From Ascarosepion bandense (lineage: Eukaryota > Mollusca > Cephalopoda > Sepiida > Sepiidae), in assembly GCA_037127315.1 (NCBI GenBank), contig JBBBDQ010001685.1, forward strand, positions 547,501 through 611,500: DNA of 64,000 nt, read 5' to 3'. Position numbers and translations under genes: made by a program. A model generated the notes under the pieces. It was not told the origin of the DNA. It saw nothing but the letters and a program-made list of their open reading frames with translations, and did not search any database. Below, one piece after another: positions 1 to 11,229 of this stretch (positions are counted from its first letter, which is position 1; every line of letters begins with the position of its first letter).

Positions 1-99
1 ATATAGTTTGCTTACTAATATTTTTACCCTTTTTTTCTTGTCTTGAGATCGAAACGCTGCAATCACTTGTCTGAATCCTTGTTGTATGTTAGCACCATT

Positions 100-237
100 A
101 TTATTTTGTGACTGACAGACAGACTGTGCTGAACTGAACCGAAGCCATGAGACTGACACCACTTCGGTCGTGTTTCATTCCTGGGTAAAACGCAATCGGA
201 TGTCTAACCGTACAGCGAAACAGATCTGTCAGCGGAT

Positions 238-240
<3 letters not shown>
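100..240 (-). repeat. Dispersed repeat fragment abutting a TA microsatellite
   Basis: Read on the minus strand this begins GTCATCCG, continues with a GGTTAGACATCC block and a block resembling ACCCAGGAATGAAA, and is flanked by (TA)n. The same blocks occur in the same order at 31201-31526 and, more diverged, at 48056-48200. It is a dispersed repeat of unknown class. An ORF here (170-358, plus) is only a shadow running into the TA repeat. Confidence 0.6.

Positions 241-288
<48 letters not shown>
241..288. repeat. (TA)n microsatellite
   Basis: Uninterrupted TA dinucleotides. Similar arrays flank many mobile elements in this window, either as integration targets or as element tails. Confidence 0.97.
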
Positions 289-289
<1 letters not shown>

Positions 290-527
290 CTTCTTTCTTT
301 CTATCTATGTTGTAGTCACTCTTTGTATGTTAACACATCAATTAAAATTGACAAATAACTTTTATTCGGAGGAAAACTAACAAGTATTTGCGCAAAATAT
401 GAAATCAGTATGTCCTGGTAGAAAGTCTAAATATGATTTCGCGAAGCAGAAACCGTGATAATATTTGTAGAACAGACAGAGAGAACACTCACACCCCCGA
501 TCTTGACAGTATATATATATATATATA

Positions 528-598
528 TATTCTTTATTTGTAAAAGAGTTATTACGCTAATAATAAGCGTAATAATTCGTTTACAAATGAAGAATATT
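528..598. repeat. Small imperfect palindrome
   Basis: The arms TATTCTTTATTTGTAAA and TTTACAAATGAAGAATA flank an inner pair ATTACGC / GCGTAAT, giving a hairpin of about 70 nt next to a (TA)n run at 512-530. It may be a tiny foldback or MITE relic. Confidence 0.6.
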
Positions 599-626
599 TA
601 AAAATTCTACAATACAATTGCATTGA

Positions 627-705
627 ACACTTTTTAATACAAATGTGCACTGGTCTAATTTTATTATGACCAAAAACTAAGTAATCAATCAATCAATCAA
701 TCAAT

Positions 706-742
<37 letters not shown>
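627..742 (+). repeat. Dispersed repeat tail with (AATC)n and (TA)n
   Basis: A 'gaacactttttaatacaaa...ctggtctaattt...gacca' block recurs at 2046-2100 (also ending in microsatellite) and in part at 16587-16650. Here it runs into (AATC)n at 683-708 and then (TA)n. It looks like the 3' tail of a short dispersed element of unknown type. Confidence 0.5.
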
Positions 743-746
<4 letters not shown>

Positions 747-781
747 AACTTGTTTTTTATTTAAAATTCATTTAGTTTACA

Positions 782-1072
782 TTGCGAGACGGAAATTTCG
801 ATCTTTCGAGAATTTATCATCATGTATTGAGAGCACTTTTAAAAAAGTGGAACTTCAAAATAATCCTTAAAAAGTGTACCAAACTAGACAATCACGTGAG
901 AAAATTAAAAAAAACAAACAGCCAAGACCCTGATATAAAACGAAACATGCCAATAACTTACAACGGTAGTGATGTCTGCATATCGTGCCAAGAAGAGAAG
1001 TTAGCCATAATCTTATTCCTAGAGCGAGAAAGGTTGCAAAAATATAAGGTCCGTAGTAATGTCCGGATATAA
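782..1072 (+). other. Unrecognised 96-residue open frame
   Basis: The frame is open for 96 codons but starts with a non-ATG codon. The product is lysine-rich (KKWNFKIILKKCTK, VRKLKKTN) with one CISC pair near residue 67. I recognise no family. It could be a scrap of a transposon protein or a chance frame; composition does not distinguish it from its surroundings. The following stretch to about 1390 shows nothing recognisable apart from a short TA-rich run near 1085-1110. Confidence 0.15.
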
Positions 1073-1389
1073 ATTCCCCAGAAAATATATATTTATATAT
1101 ATATTATATAAACATGGATGAAAGTTGTTACAATTCTTGACAGAAACTTTGAACTTCCAGTTATTTTAGACATCCAGTTGTGCATTCTGAAAAATCCTCT
1201 TGTGTTTGAAAAAACCTTTGGAGAATCAGTTGATATAAAATGCCTGAAGATACCGATATCTTCAAACCAATGTTGCGTAATAGACTGAATTCCGAATGAA
1301 AATATTTAAAAGTTCTACATTATATTGTAGTGGGATAAGAAATTAAGAATTAAAATCAACCTTTTTCTTCACTTTTACATAAATTCACA

Positions 1390-2045
1390 ATGACAAGTGA
1401 AATCCTGGTTTTTCCCAAATAAAAAATGTTTCAGCATGTACTTAAAGAAAAAGTCGAAACCAGATTTTGCAAATAGGTGGTAAATTGATTTTTGACCAAT
1501 GGGAGCGACTTGTAAAACTTGAGGACTTAGCGATCCAGTGCGAAATTTAAAAGGAAAATAAAGGCTCACTCAGATCAGCGGGAGTCAGTCAGATGGGAGC
1601 AGAGATAGAAAGACACACATCTAAAATGTAACTTCAACTTCAAGCGACCCAGACATTTTCCTCTTTCTCTTTCCTTCTCTTGTGATGAATTCTTTTACTA
1701 TTTATTCTCCATCTAAAGACATTTCTACTAAACCAACACATACATACGTACGTTCGCATATACTCTTTCAACAATTACTACTACGAACATTTTCTTCAAC
1801 TCTTGGTACCTTTAATTTTCTCATTGAACACGAAATCTACAGTTAACTACTTAATAATGTTTCTAATTGCACATTCCACACATTCCACACATTCCAACCT
1901 GCTGATAACCAACCTTCTGATGAAAACCTGATAATTCTGGTGATAACTCTGCATAAAAATTGTAAGCTGTAAGAAGTTCGGTTATGTATGAACGAGGCCG
2001 AATCAAAGAAACATTAACTATCTCCTCACGACTTCAATATATGTA
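1390..2045 (+). repeat. Diverged dispersed repeat, possibly LTR-derived
   Basis: Order and wording match 8126-8815: a 'tttt..accaat' block, 'aaaaggaaaataaaggctcactcagatca', a tetranucleotide CATA stretch, a 'cacacattcc' block, and 'gttatgtatga...aaacattaacTatctcc' at the end. Similarity is patchy. An AATAAA-like box in the middle and the ~650-bp length suggest an old LTR, but I see no paired copy with a coding region. Confidence 0.35.
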
Positions 2046-2112
2046 TTGAGCACTTTTTAATAAAATTGTGTACTTGTCTGATTTAATTCTGACCAATAAC
2101 TGGTTAATAATT

Positions 2113-2155
<43 letters not shown>
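2046..2155 (+). repeat. Dispersed repeat tail plus (CA)/(TA) microsatellite
   Basis: A second copy of the 'gagcactttttaata' tail also seen at 627-680, ending in a short CA and a long TA run (2115-2152). Confidence 0.5.
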
Positions 2156-2156
<1 letters not shown>

Positions 2157-2224
2157 AATAGCTAACCTAGTGAGCCAACGAACCTACCAAGATTTCACCA
2201 AATTGGATCTTCAGGGAAGTTTAC

Positions 2225-2592
<368 letters not shown>

Positions 2593-2754
2593 CAATGGGC
2601 TTTATTATAGTAGAGAAGCTGAGGGGATGATGAATAGAAATACTTTATCGAAAGTTGGTTTTCCTAATTAGATCAAGCTTAAAACATTTCAGCAACCAAC
2701 CTTCCATTTGTAGCTATTTAATACTAGTTCTTATTGCATACGTAAAAGAATGTC

Positions 2755-3237
2755 AAAGGCAAAGAAGTGTTTGATCGTTACTGTGAAATTTGGCGATTAT
2801 TTTCTTTTTTATTCCCATTTTCTCTTTGACTTTCTTTACTTCGTTTATAGATTTCTGTCGTTTCATTTTGTTTCTTTGATTATTTTTCCTTGTTTGTTTG
2901 CTTCTTTCTTTTTGCCCTTTTTTTTGTTTATCATAACCTTTATTCTTCAATTCTCTCTTTTGTTTCTACATCTCTTCCTTTCTTTCTTTTTTCATTTTTT
3001 TTTATTCATAAACGTTAACGGCTCTGTTTATTTATAACTTTACCTTGCTTTTTCTCTTTCGAAACCTGTTCAATTCTTAATTTCTTCATTCTCAGTTTTC
3101 TCCCATTCCTGACTAAATGCCAGTCTGTAAGATTATGGTTCAATCCAATGCATGAATGCCAAATCCGAGCAAAGCGAAGCACACGACCCCAATAAAAAGA
3201 GATTTAAAAAAATATAAAAACATAAAAACAGTCAATC

Positions 3238-3294
<57 letters not shown>

Positions 3295-3480
3295 AAGAGA
3301 GAGTGATAGAGAGAGAGAAATAGAGAATATTTGAATGGCATGAAAAAATGCGTAGGTGGAGATAAAAGAATAATATCTTCAGTTTAATTAGACAAGATTC
3401 TTTTCAAAAGAAGACGAATCGAAGAATTAATTGCTTTATAACAAGATCAAAGCTGTTAAAGTGCTTTTACTTTACCTCAC
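2755..3480 (+). repeat. Diverged duplication, left copy
   Basis: The pyrimidine-rich start, the block 'tttctctttcgaaacctgttc', 'cagttttctcccattcctgactaaatgcc', 'agcaaagcgaagcacacgac', and the final 'gagataaaagaataat...aagatcaaagctgttaaagtgctttta' all recur in the same order at about 5230-5770, roughly 2.3 kb away. It includes (GA)n/(GACA)n at 3236-3315. Confidence 0.7.
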
Positions 3481-3589
3481 AATAAAAAATATGACATTTA
3501 TACGCAATGCACCCCGACACCACTAAAGACTGACCTACTGTTCATAAACGGAAGTAGAGGAGAGCATCACAGATCAGTGTTGTTTTTTA

Positions 3590-3770
3590 AGTTTGAAGGA
3601 ATTAAGAAAGAGAGCTATCGGGGATGGCTTGTGTGGATGGATGGTGGAACGGTGGAACGGTGGGCCGGAGGACTTAGAAATTAGGGAAAGCTGCTAAGTT
3701 ATATAAGAGATTGGAAGTTGTGGAGGGCTCTGACCGTCTATGTCCTGAAGAGACACGTCAAATAGAAAAA
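3590..3770 (+). pseudogene. LINE C-terminal fragment (endonuclease-RT type)
   Basis: The region translates near its end to a KDWKLWRAL...VLKRHVK-like string, the signature of the extreme C-terminus of the LINE family seen better at 30560-31105 (KDRKLWRAII...ILKRHV). It is a 3' fragment with no RT domain. Function is that of a LINE pol tail; here it is dead. Confidence 0.5.
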
Positions 3771-3991
3771 ATGTGGTGTCAAAAATCTAAAGCTTTTCGG
3801 TTTAAAACAATTAAAAAATAGCTACAGCTTAGAGGCTGAACTGATTTACCTACTTTGGCAGATTTACATGGGACTAAAAGAGGAAGGGTCAAAGATATGC
3901 TCTAATATTTTTTATTTTTTATTTTTTTTTGCCAAAAATCCATTCGATTGGATCACATTTTCTTTCGAAAGTCGTTCCGGAACAATTACCG

Positions 3992-4314
3992 TATTTGACG
4001 GCATATAAGACCCATGGGTGCATAAGACGCACCCCAATTTTAGCAGAGCAGATCAAGAAACAATTACTAACATTAATAAAATTATAAATAAATGGTACGG
4101 CCTAGGCTATATTTATGAGGTATGATTTCGGTTAAACAATAAACAAAAAATAATAAAAAATAAACAACACGAGCCTATAAAAACTTTATTATATACAAAG
4201 GCAAGAAAACAAAATAACATCAAGCATATGACATATAAGATGCAGGGGGATTTTAAAAGATATTTTTAGTAAAATAATATGTGCGCCTTATATATCGTCA
4301 AGTATGGTAATTCG
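3992..4314. mobile_element. MITE with ~28-bp terminal inverted repeats
   Basis: The left end (ATTACCGTATTTGACGGCAT, then ATAAGAC) and the inverted right end (ATTACCATACTTGACGATAT, then ATAAGGC) match at most positions. The element is about 320 bp and has no coding capacity. This 'ATAAGRCGCAC' type of end is common in animal DNA-transposon MITEs; I do not assign a superfamily. It lies between the two copies of the 2.3-kb-spaced duplication. Confidence 0.7.
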
Positions 4315-4373
4315 CTTCTTGGTAGTTTCATATAAACGCACATTTTTTTTTGCATTTACTTTCTTTTCTTCGT

Positions 4374-4515
4374 TTCTTTCTTTCTTTCTTTCTTTCTGCC
4401 ACTTTTTGTTATCATAATCTTTATTCGTTCATTCTTCTTTTTTCTGCATTTCTCCCTTTCGTTCTTTTCCCTTTCTAGTTCTTTCTTAAACCATAATGCT
4501 TCTCATTATTTATAA

Positions 4516-4565
<50 letters not shown>

Positions 4566-4671
4566 ATGTATGTTCTTTCTTTCAAAGTATTTTTTCTTTC
4601 TTTCCTTCTTTCTTTCTTTCTTTCTAAGTATTTTCTTTCTAAATATTTTCTTTCTTTCTTTCTAAGTATTT

Positions 4672-4714
<43 letters not shown>

Positions 4715-4800
4715 AAGTATGTTCTTTCTTTATTTCTTTGTGTCTTTCTTTCTAAGTATTTTCTTTCTTTCTTTCTTTCTTTTTTTCTAAGTATTTTCTT
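4374..4800. repeat. (CTTT)n microsatellite with AAGTATT interruptions
   Basis: Long CTTT runs are broken at intervals by 'ctaagtatttt'. Low-complexity open frames (FFLSFFLS) follow from this and are not genes. Pyrimidine-rich DNA continues to about 5230. Confidence 0.95.
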
Positions 4801-5229
4801 CCTTACATCAATTTACTTTCTTTTCTCTTCTAATTTCCTGTTAATTTCTTTTTCATTTTCATCTTTGATTTTTTTTTAATTAATTTCCTTCTAAGACGTT
4901 TTTGTTTCTTTTCTTTTTTTTTCTTTTTCTTTCATCTGCACTCTTTTTCTGAATAATTATTTCTTTCATTGCATTTTCTTTTTTTGATGTTCAATTTTTT
5001 CTTTCGTTTACTTATTTGGTTCTCTTTTTCATTTACTTATTTCTTTCTTTTTCATTTTCTTTCAAATTGTTTTTTCTTTTATTCTCTTCATTTTCTTTTT
5101 CTCCTTTTTATTATTTTCATTTTATCCTTTCCATTCTTCCTTTCGATTATAAATTTCTCTTATTTAATTTTTATTCTTTATTTATTTGGTTCTTCCTTTC
5201 TTTCTTTCTTTCTTCCTTTCTTTCTTTCT

Positions 5230-5770
5230 TTCTTTCTTTCTGCCACTTTTTGCTTTCATGACCTTTATTCGATTATTCCTTATTTTTCCGCCTTTCTCTC
5301 TTTCGTTCTTTTCCCTTTTCAGTTCTTTCTTAAACCATAATGCTTCTCATTATTTATAAGTTTACCTTGATTTTTCTCTTTCGAAACCTGTTCTAGTCTT
5401 AATTTATTCATTCCCATAATCAGTTTTCTCCCATTCCTGACTAAATGCCTGTCTGTGAGATTATGATTCAACCCTACGGATGAACGCTAATGCCTCATCT
5501 GAACGAAGCGAAGTACTCGACCTGAATAAAAAAAAAGATGAACAAATAAATCTAAAAACACACACACACAGAGCGAGAGGGAGAGCGAAAGAAACAGAGA
5601 AAAAATAAGAAAGAAAAAGAATATTTCGATGGCATGAATTAATGCCTTGGTTGAGATAAAAGAATATCTTCTGTTTAATCAGACAATATCCTTTTCAAGA
5701 GAAGAAAAATTGAAGAAAGAATTACTTCTTAACAAGATCGAAGTTGTTAAAGTGTTTTTACCTTGCCACA
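5230..5770 (+). repeat. Diverged duplication, right copy
   Basis: Counterpart of 2755-3480. The segment 5230-5365 also matches 4385-4520 ('ctttcgttcttttccctttc..agttctttcttaaaccataatgcttctcattattta'), so parts were duplicated twice. Confidence 0.7.
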
Positions 5771-5973
5771 CACACACACACACACATATAGAAACACACA
5801 CGCACCGACACACATTCACACACACACACATATATAGAAACACACATTCATACACATATATATAGAAACACATACGCAATGACGAACATTCACACACACA
5901 TATATAGAAACACACACGCACCGACACACATTCATACACACACAACACACACGCACACACACACACACACTCA

Positions 5974-6027
<54 letters not shown>
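5766..6027. repeat. (CA)n minisatellite-like block and (TA)n
   Basis: CA runs alternate with 'tatatagaaacacaca' and 'gcaccgacacacattcatac' blocks, so this is a ~45-60 bp imperfect tandem built on CA repeats, ending in a (TA)n run. Long minus-strand frames rich in C and V are artefacts of the repeat. Confidence 0.9.
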
Positions 6028-6028
<1 letters not shown>

Positions 6029-6149
6029 GTACATAGTCAATAGCTAAATAAAAGTTCAAAGATTTATCTTCCGATCTATGTTTTACACGTCCGGGTAAAA
6101 GAAATTAATTGGATTAATTTGCTAGCTTCATAGTTCTCATTTTCTTCGT

Positions 6150-6540
6150 GCCGTGTCTCTTCGGGATTTAGGCAATCATGGCCCTCCACCCCTTCTCCAT
6201 ACCTCTTTACACCCATTCTCTTGTTACTTCTCCCAAACCCTGCTCAGCCAATCATTTGTTCACCCCCATCAAATATGTCATTCGCTGCTTTTTCCTTTCT
6301 TTCTTTCCCTTTATCTGTACTGTGAGTATCATATTCCCCAAATCCTCCTTTCTCATTACATGTCCCAGAAACTTCAGCTTATACTGTTTAGTATAAGTTT
6401 CCTTTTTCGTTTCTATTTACTAGGAAAAACTTGTCGTTCAGTCCATGGCATCCTCAGCATCCTTCTGTATAACTAAATTTCGTTTGATTCAAGTCTTTGC
6501 TTCAACTTTGATGAGTTTATTCAACATTCACTGCCATATT
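6150..6540 (-). pseudogene. LINE C-terminal fragment (endonuclease-RT type)
   Basis: The minus-strand sequence is parallel to 12955-13330: the same 'catggc..ttcacc' start, the same 'catcaa.tatgtcat.c.ctgctttcc' block and the same 'ttcaacattc.ctgccatatTgaag.acag' end. The reading frame is broken by several stops. It encodes the region after the RT domain that in better copies reads WFYRRMLxxSW...RKRQ. Confidence 0.65.
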
Positions 6541-6553
6541 GAAGGACAGCCAT

Positions 6554-6602
6554 CACAATATATATATATATATTGCTGACCATTACACCACGCCGAGGTG
6601 GC

Positions 6603-6638
<36 letters not shown>

Positions 6639-6640
6639 GA
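6554..6640. repeat. tRNA-like A-box scrap between two (TA)n arrays
   Basis: Between two TA runs sits a ~38-bp sequence. On the minus strand it contains CGGCGTGGTGTAATGGTCAG, which resembles the 5' half and A box of a tRNA gene. No B box or 3' half follows, so it is not a tRNA gene; it may be a SINE head. Confidence 0.4.
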
Positions 6641-6647
6641 ATGTCAG

Positions 6648-6936
6648 TAAGTTGATTAAGTTCCATACGTGATACACACTTTGTGGCGAAAGAGACATGA
6701 CTGACTAGGCAGATTACCCCCCAGTAGGTTACCATTGCTTTCTTCGGTAGACTGGTTGCGAGCCAGGGCTATAGAACCCAATCTGTCCTTTTATTTAACC
6801 AATAAGTAAAGGGAGGAGATGGAATAATAACTTTCCAAAGGGTATTTGTGCGTAAGTGAATGCAAGGAATTCAACTGGTATTAGAACTCGACTCCCCGAT
6901 TTGTCGTTCCGTGTCGATATCCATTGCACCACAATC
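6648..6936 (-). mobile_element. Cephalopod-type tRNA-derived SINE
   Basis: Minus-strand copy of the main SINE family. Shared blocks (plus sense) are a head ending 'gtggtgcagtggatatcgac', a B-box-like GAGTTCGAATTCCAG, 'cttgcattcacttacgcac', 'ggtattaatccgtctcttcc', 'ctatagccttggtcggcaac', 'gcagaaagcaatggcaacct', 'cccagtcagtcatgtctc' and a tail ending 'gtatggcacttaactgactg'. This copy covers tail to head, 5-10% diverged from the others. Confidence 0.85.
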
Positions 6937-7142
6937 TCTTTTTTTAGATAATAATGGCTTAATGATACAAGTCTATGCACAGTAAAAAATATCATGATGT
7001 CATTTCTGACCTTAGAGCGGAGGAAATGAAAATGTATATTCAACAGAACTGAAAGAAAAAAATTAATAATGTTCTCATTCGGCCATGTTCATTTAGACGA
7101 TCATTTTTGAGTAAAAACTGTACTTTTTAGGGTCTTGTATTA

Positions 7143-7515
7143 TGAGGATGTGCGTTGTGGTAAGGGGATGTGCGTTGTGGCATGCGGAAGTGCGTTGTGG
7201 TATGGGGATGTGTTATGTGGTGTATGCATATAGGTTCGGGTTGAGAGCTTGGAGAGTTTAGTTCGAATTCCAGTCAAATTCGTTGCATTCACTTACGCAA
7301 AAACACCCTTAGGATGGGGTATAAATACATCACTTCTTCCTCCAGCTATGGGCTTCAGCGCATGAGTGGTTGGATTCTATAGCCTTGGTTGGTCACCAGT
7401 CTACCACAGAAAGCAACAGCAACCTACTGCGGGAAAATCTTCTGTCCAGTCAGTCATGTCCAGAAAGATACATGTTCGCCTAATTGTGTATCACGTATGG
7501 CACATAACTGACTGG
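7143..7515 (+). mobile_element. SINE copy preceded by tandemly repeated SINE head
   Basis: The body from about 7225 to 7515 matches the SINE family through to the 'gtatggcacataactgactg' tail. Upstream, at 7143-7220, a ~20-bp unit 'ggatgtgcgttgtggt' is present about four times. That unit is the start of the SINE head, so the 5' end has been amplified locally. Confidence 0.8.
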
Positions 7516-8125
7516 TTATATGGATGAAAAATAACCTAAAACGCAAAATCTATTGTTTTTTGTTTGATGACTTCCTTAGTGATTCTTCCGTGATACTCTA
7601 GTGCCGGGAAGTAATCTATCCTATAAAGTTTAATTATCACACTTATTGGCATTAGCAAGTTCAACATGTCTTGACATTTTTGGTCTAAGTCACTCTAGAT
7701 TCACCTGTCTTTTATATGTAATTACTTTGATTTGCATTTTTTCTATTTAATTATACTTAAGTCTGTTTAACTTTATTTCACTTTAAATTTATTCCTGAAA
7801 ACCCACAGTGTATAGCCACCTCTAACTTTTCGTCTTTTATTGACCATTGCGACTCATACTAAGTTAAAATATTATATTCAATATCTTTTCTAAATTGCAA
7901 TGTTATCTCCTTGAATGTAGTACAAGATGAAGAACTCTAGAACCCTGGACATCTGAAAATAACTCCCTTTTTTATGGGTAGGCCGATCTATTTAGTCTTG
8001 GTTGACAATCGACTTAGAGAGCAACCAGCCTGAACCCAAAAGATCTGTCATTGAAACTGTAGTGAACAAAACAAGTTCTAGATTTAAAAATTCAAATGCT
8101 AAACACTGACCTCGTGATTTTGTGC
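7516..8125. other. No recognisable feature
   Basis: AT-rich single-copy-looking sequence. A stretch near 7985-8040 ('tagtcttggttgacaatcgac...agcaacc') faintly resembles the middle of the SINE but is too diverged to call. Confidence 0.5.
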
Positions 8126-8815
8126 TGTTAGAAATAAACGAATTTACTCGAATTTACAAAACCTTTGCTTAGCACACAAAATACTCGCGAAATTTCACAG
8201 CTCAATGCGAAATGTTTTTCAGCCAATAGATAACTAGGAAACATCCATAAACAAAATAGATAGGCCAGAATCACATCCGGGAATGAAATCCCAAATAACC
8301 TTAAAAAGGAAATAAAAGACTGAGCAAGCTCGACCCTCGTCAAAGAGAAATGAGACGAGTGTAATTAACACATACCCTTGACAAATGTCAAGCCATCGCT
8401 ATTATTGTCTTTATCTTTCTATCTCACATCTCACCTCTTTCCTTTTCTCAAATTCACCTTGAGCGATAACTCCTACTCAACGACAACGCTCATACATACA
8501 TACATACATACACACATACGTTCCTGCCTACGTACACATAAAATCATTCTTGCAAGGAATACTACGAAATTTTAACACCCTTAACTTCTGAATACTCGTG
8601 ATCTTTTAATTTCTACAAATTTATGTTATTCATTTACATTAATAAATTTCTAATTTAAACATACAAAAGGTATACTTTTATTCTTTCACAAATCCACACA
8701 TTCCTATCTCCAACTTTTTGATGATAGCGAATAATCCTAAGTTGTAGGGCATTCAGTTATGTATGACAGGTGGTTAATTTAATAAACATTAACCATCTCC
8801 CTACTTCTACAGAAC
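8126..8815 (+). repeat. Diverged dispersed repeat, possibly solo-LTR-like
   Basis: Partner of 1390-2045. It begins TGTTAG and can be ended at CTTCTACA (8811), which would satisfy TG...CA LTR ends, and contains 'aaggaaataaaagactgagc'. I could not find a matching target-site duplication, so LTR status is a guess. It contains a short (CATA)n at about 8492-8516. Confidence 0.35.
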
Positions 8816-8892
8816 AAACTCTTCTAATAATCATGAGAGACCTGGCCATCAAACCCAGAATCCAGACTTGAACCAAGCGACTCAATGCTAAA

Positions 8893-9229
8893 TCTAATCT
8901 AAACTTATTTATAAATGGAACTTTCTCTGTGTGTGTAAGTGTGTATGTGTGTCCGTTACCTATAGACTCCGAAACGGCTGAACCGATTTTCTTGAAAATT
9001 TACACAGTTGTACTATAAGCGTCTGCGAGTGTTTTTAGCTAGGTATCGGGAAGTACCCCCGATAAATATTGAAAATCGATAATCAGAAAATCGGGTTATA
9101 GAAGGAGTGGTCCGATTTTAATCACATTTGATACACTCAAAGACAAAGATAAGAAACGATATTCAAAAGTTTCAATAATGCAGTTCTTACAATAGTGCAG
9201 AAAATCGATGATATATATAAAAGGCAAGA

Positions 9230-9267
<38 letters not shown>

Positions 9268-9522
9268 TGTTTATCTGCCTGTATGTCAGTATTTTTTTCA
9301 GCCCTATTATTTTAGTTTTTGCTTCGGGCTTGGCTCTAAGTAGGTATAATTGTAGTTCTTAGTCTCAGCCATGATACCATTTACTCCGAGGACTTATTTA
9401 TCCCTCAAAATTCAGTTTACGACGAAAACAACTTATTTGATATCGATACCAGGAAATCAAAAGATCATAGATTAATTTTAAAACTTTCATTACACCCGAG
9501 CAACGCCGGGCTATACTGCTAG
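8893..9522 (+). mobile_element. Non-autonomous Helitron
   Basis: The 3' end shows the Helitron signature: a GC-rich hairpin (ACCCGAGCAACGCCGGGC) shortly before a terminal CTAG, followed by a host T (9523). The 5' end starts TCTAATCTAAACTTATTTAT, fitting the TC start. The interior has 'ggctgaaccgattttcttga', 'tatcgataccaggaaatcaaa' and a (GT)n block at 9233-9267. The same element lies on the minus strand at 21323-21891. There is no Rep/helicase, so it depends on an autonomous relative. Confidence 0.8.
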
Positions 9523-9534
9523 TCAATTAATAAA

Positions 9535-10260
9535 AAAGAAAGCGACTAAAATGGAATCGCGAAGAGTATCAACAAATGTTTTCACCGCACTCGAAAATCC
9601 ACAAAAGAACAACACGGGTCAGACATACCAAATATGGAGAACTTTGTAAAGAACTATTATAAGAACCCAAACATGTTTTCCAATGTCCGCAGGAATTTCG
9701 TGCGAGTTAAAAGTTTCTCAAATGCAGAAATAGATCAGATAAAACTAAACATCAGTCAAAATACAATAACCCATCACACAAACAATAAAAGGCAAGAGTG
9801 GAAATAAATAATATGTCAGACGATGAAGTTAAAACAAAAATAAATGAGATACGAAATAATAATTTCTCAAGAAATACAACTGAATTATCTTTCTGCCACA
9901 TATTTCATTTAGATTATGGGACTGAATATGAGTCAAAGGACATTAGGGCAGAATTATTTGAAAACAACAAAGGTGAAATCACTGAAGCGAAAAACTATAT
10001 CATTCAAATACTCAGCAGATAACTCGCACACAAATATTAGAGAAAGACCAACACTTAAAGATTCATATGACAAACATCTGTAACAGACAGATAACGGGAA
10101 AACACCGCAGAAGTAAATAATGCCATGTACGTAATTACCGAGAATCTTGGTGTCAAGACAAAGAAAACTATAAACAACAGACAAAAACTGGCTTGGAAAG
10201 CAAAATTAAAGCGAGAAATAAAGGAATCAGAATTATAGTCACTAAATAAGATTTCAAGAA
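9535..10260 (+). pseudogene. Retroelement coding remnant (pre-RT region)
   Basis: Plus-strand frames give an RNFVRVKSFSNAEIDQIKLN-like string, then a frame at 9798-10022 (MEINNMSDDEVKTKINEIRN...), then VITENLGVKTKKTINNRQKL and WKAKLKREIKE near 10120-10225. These resemble the region upstream of RT in LINE-like polyproteins I associate with cephalopod and other invertebrate genomes; this is recollection, not a search result. Stops and frame changes show it is dead. Cellular role in an intact element would be RNA binding or linker to RT; not demonstrable here. Confidence 0.45.
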
Positions 10261-10296
10261 ACCCAAATAGTTCAACATAAAAATTTTTTTTAGTCA

Positions 10297-11210
10297 TTTC
10301 ACCCCAAGCAAGGCATTCCACTGCCACTATTGCGCATGGAGTTATATAGGGGAAGGTAAAGAGAAAGAGTGGTTAGATATAGGAAATGTCAGAAGGAGGG
10401 TGATAGATGGGTAAGGATACCGAGGATGAGGGTTGGGTAGATGGGAAGAGTGTTAAAAAAATGGATGCGAGTTAATGTGTTAGGAGGTGTCTATTGACCT
10501 TACATTTAAACTCTTGAAGATTGTAGCCGTCGGGGAAGCAATCATGTAAAAGCGAATTTCACAGTCAGGAAGTGCGAGAAAACAAGCTGTTGGAGTAGAA
10601 ATTGCGGTTACATTTTATCTGTTTCACAGTAAAAGGGTGGGATCTATTTGCTAATCTAGTATCTCGTGCAAATTCGTACCTAGGGGGCACCAGTGATCTA
10701 AGTTCATCGGAGCAGAAGCCGTGAAAGTATTTATAGAAGAGACACAGGGAAGCCACGTCGCGACGGTGAGAGTGAGACTGCAGCCGGTCTGCCAAGTTGG
10801 TATAGATCACATTACAGACCCTCCGTTGTACTTTGTCCAGAAACCCGAGCAGAATAGCAGGGGCACCCGACCAGATGTGGCAGCAGTATTCAATGCACGG
10901 GCGGATGGTAGATTTATAAATGTGCAGGATAGATTCAGACGGGAAAAACTTCCGGGCCCTGCACAGAGAACCGACTTTCATAGCAGCGGATTTAGCAATG
11001 GATTCGATATAGTCATTCCACTTGAGGTTCGCTGAAAGTGTGAGACCAAGGAGGCATAGTGTTTTACTCTTTGGGAGGCAAACCTGGTCCATGCTAATGG
11101 GAGGTAGGTGCGATTGTCTATGATGGTTAATTGATAGCAGCTTCGTTTTAGAAGTATTAAAATTTACGAGCCATTTCTTACCCCAGTCCACTACGGATTG
11201 GAGGTCCTAG
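10297..11210 (-). pseudogene. LINE family A, C-terminal pol and 3' UTR
   Basis: The minus-strand frame 10565-11191 (208 residues) is the end of a non-LTR retrotransposon pol. It starts just after the RT catalytic motif (WGKKWLVNFNTSKTKLLSI), passes the post-RT region with YIESIAKSAA...GSLCRARKFF and the strongly conserved CIEYCCHIWSGAP at about residues 126-138, then DKVQRRVCNVI. Then comes RRDVASLCLFYKYFHGFCSD. It stops early where relatives continue with LWNSLP, apparently through a one-base loss. Downstream is the family 3' UTR, ending with 'accccaagcaaggcattcc' near 10300. Copying of its own RNA by target-primed reverse transcription is the family's activity; this copy cannot do it. It is about 65-70% identical in protein to 49802-50587. 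Confidence 0.85.
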
Positions 11211-11229
11211 AAAGATCAAGCGGACAATT

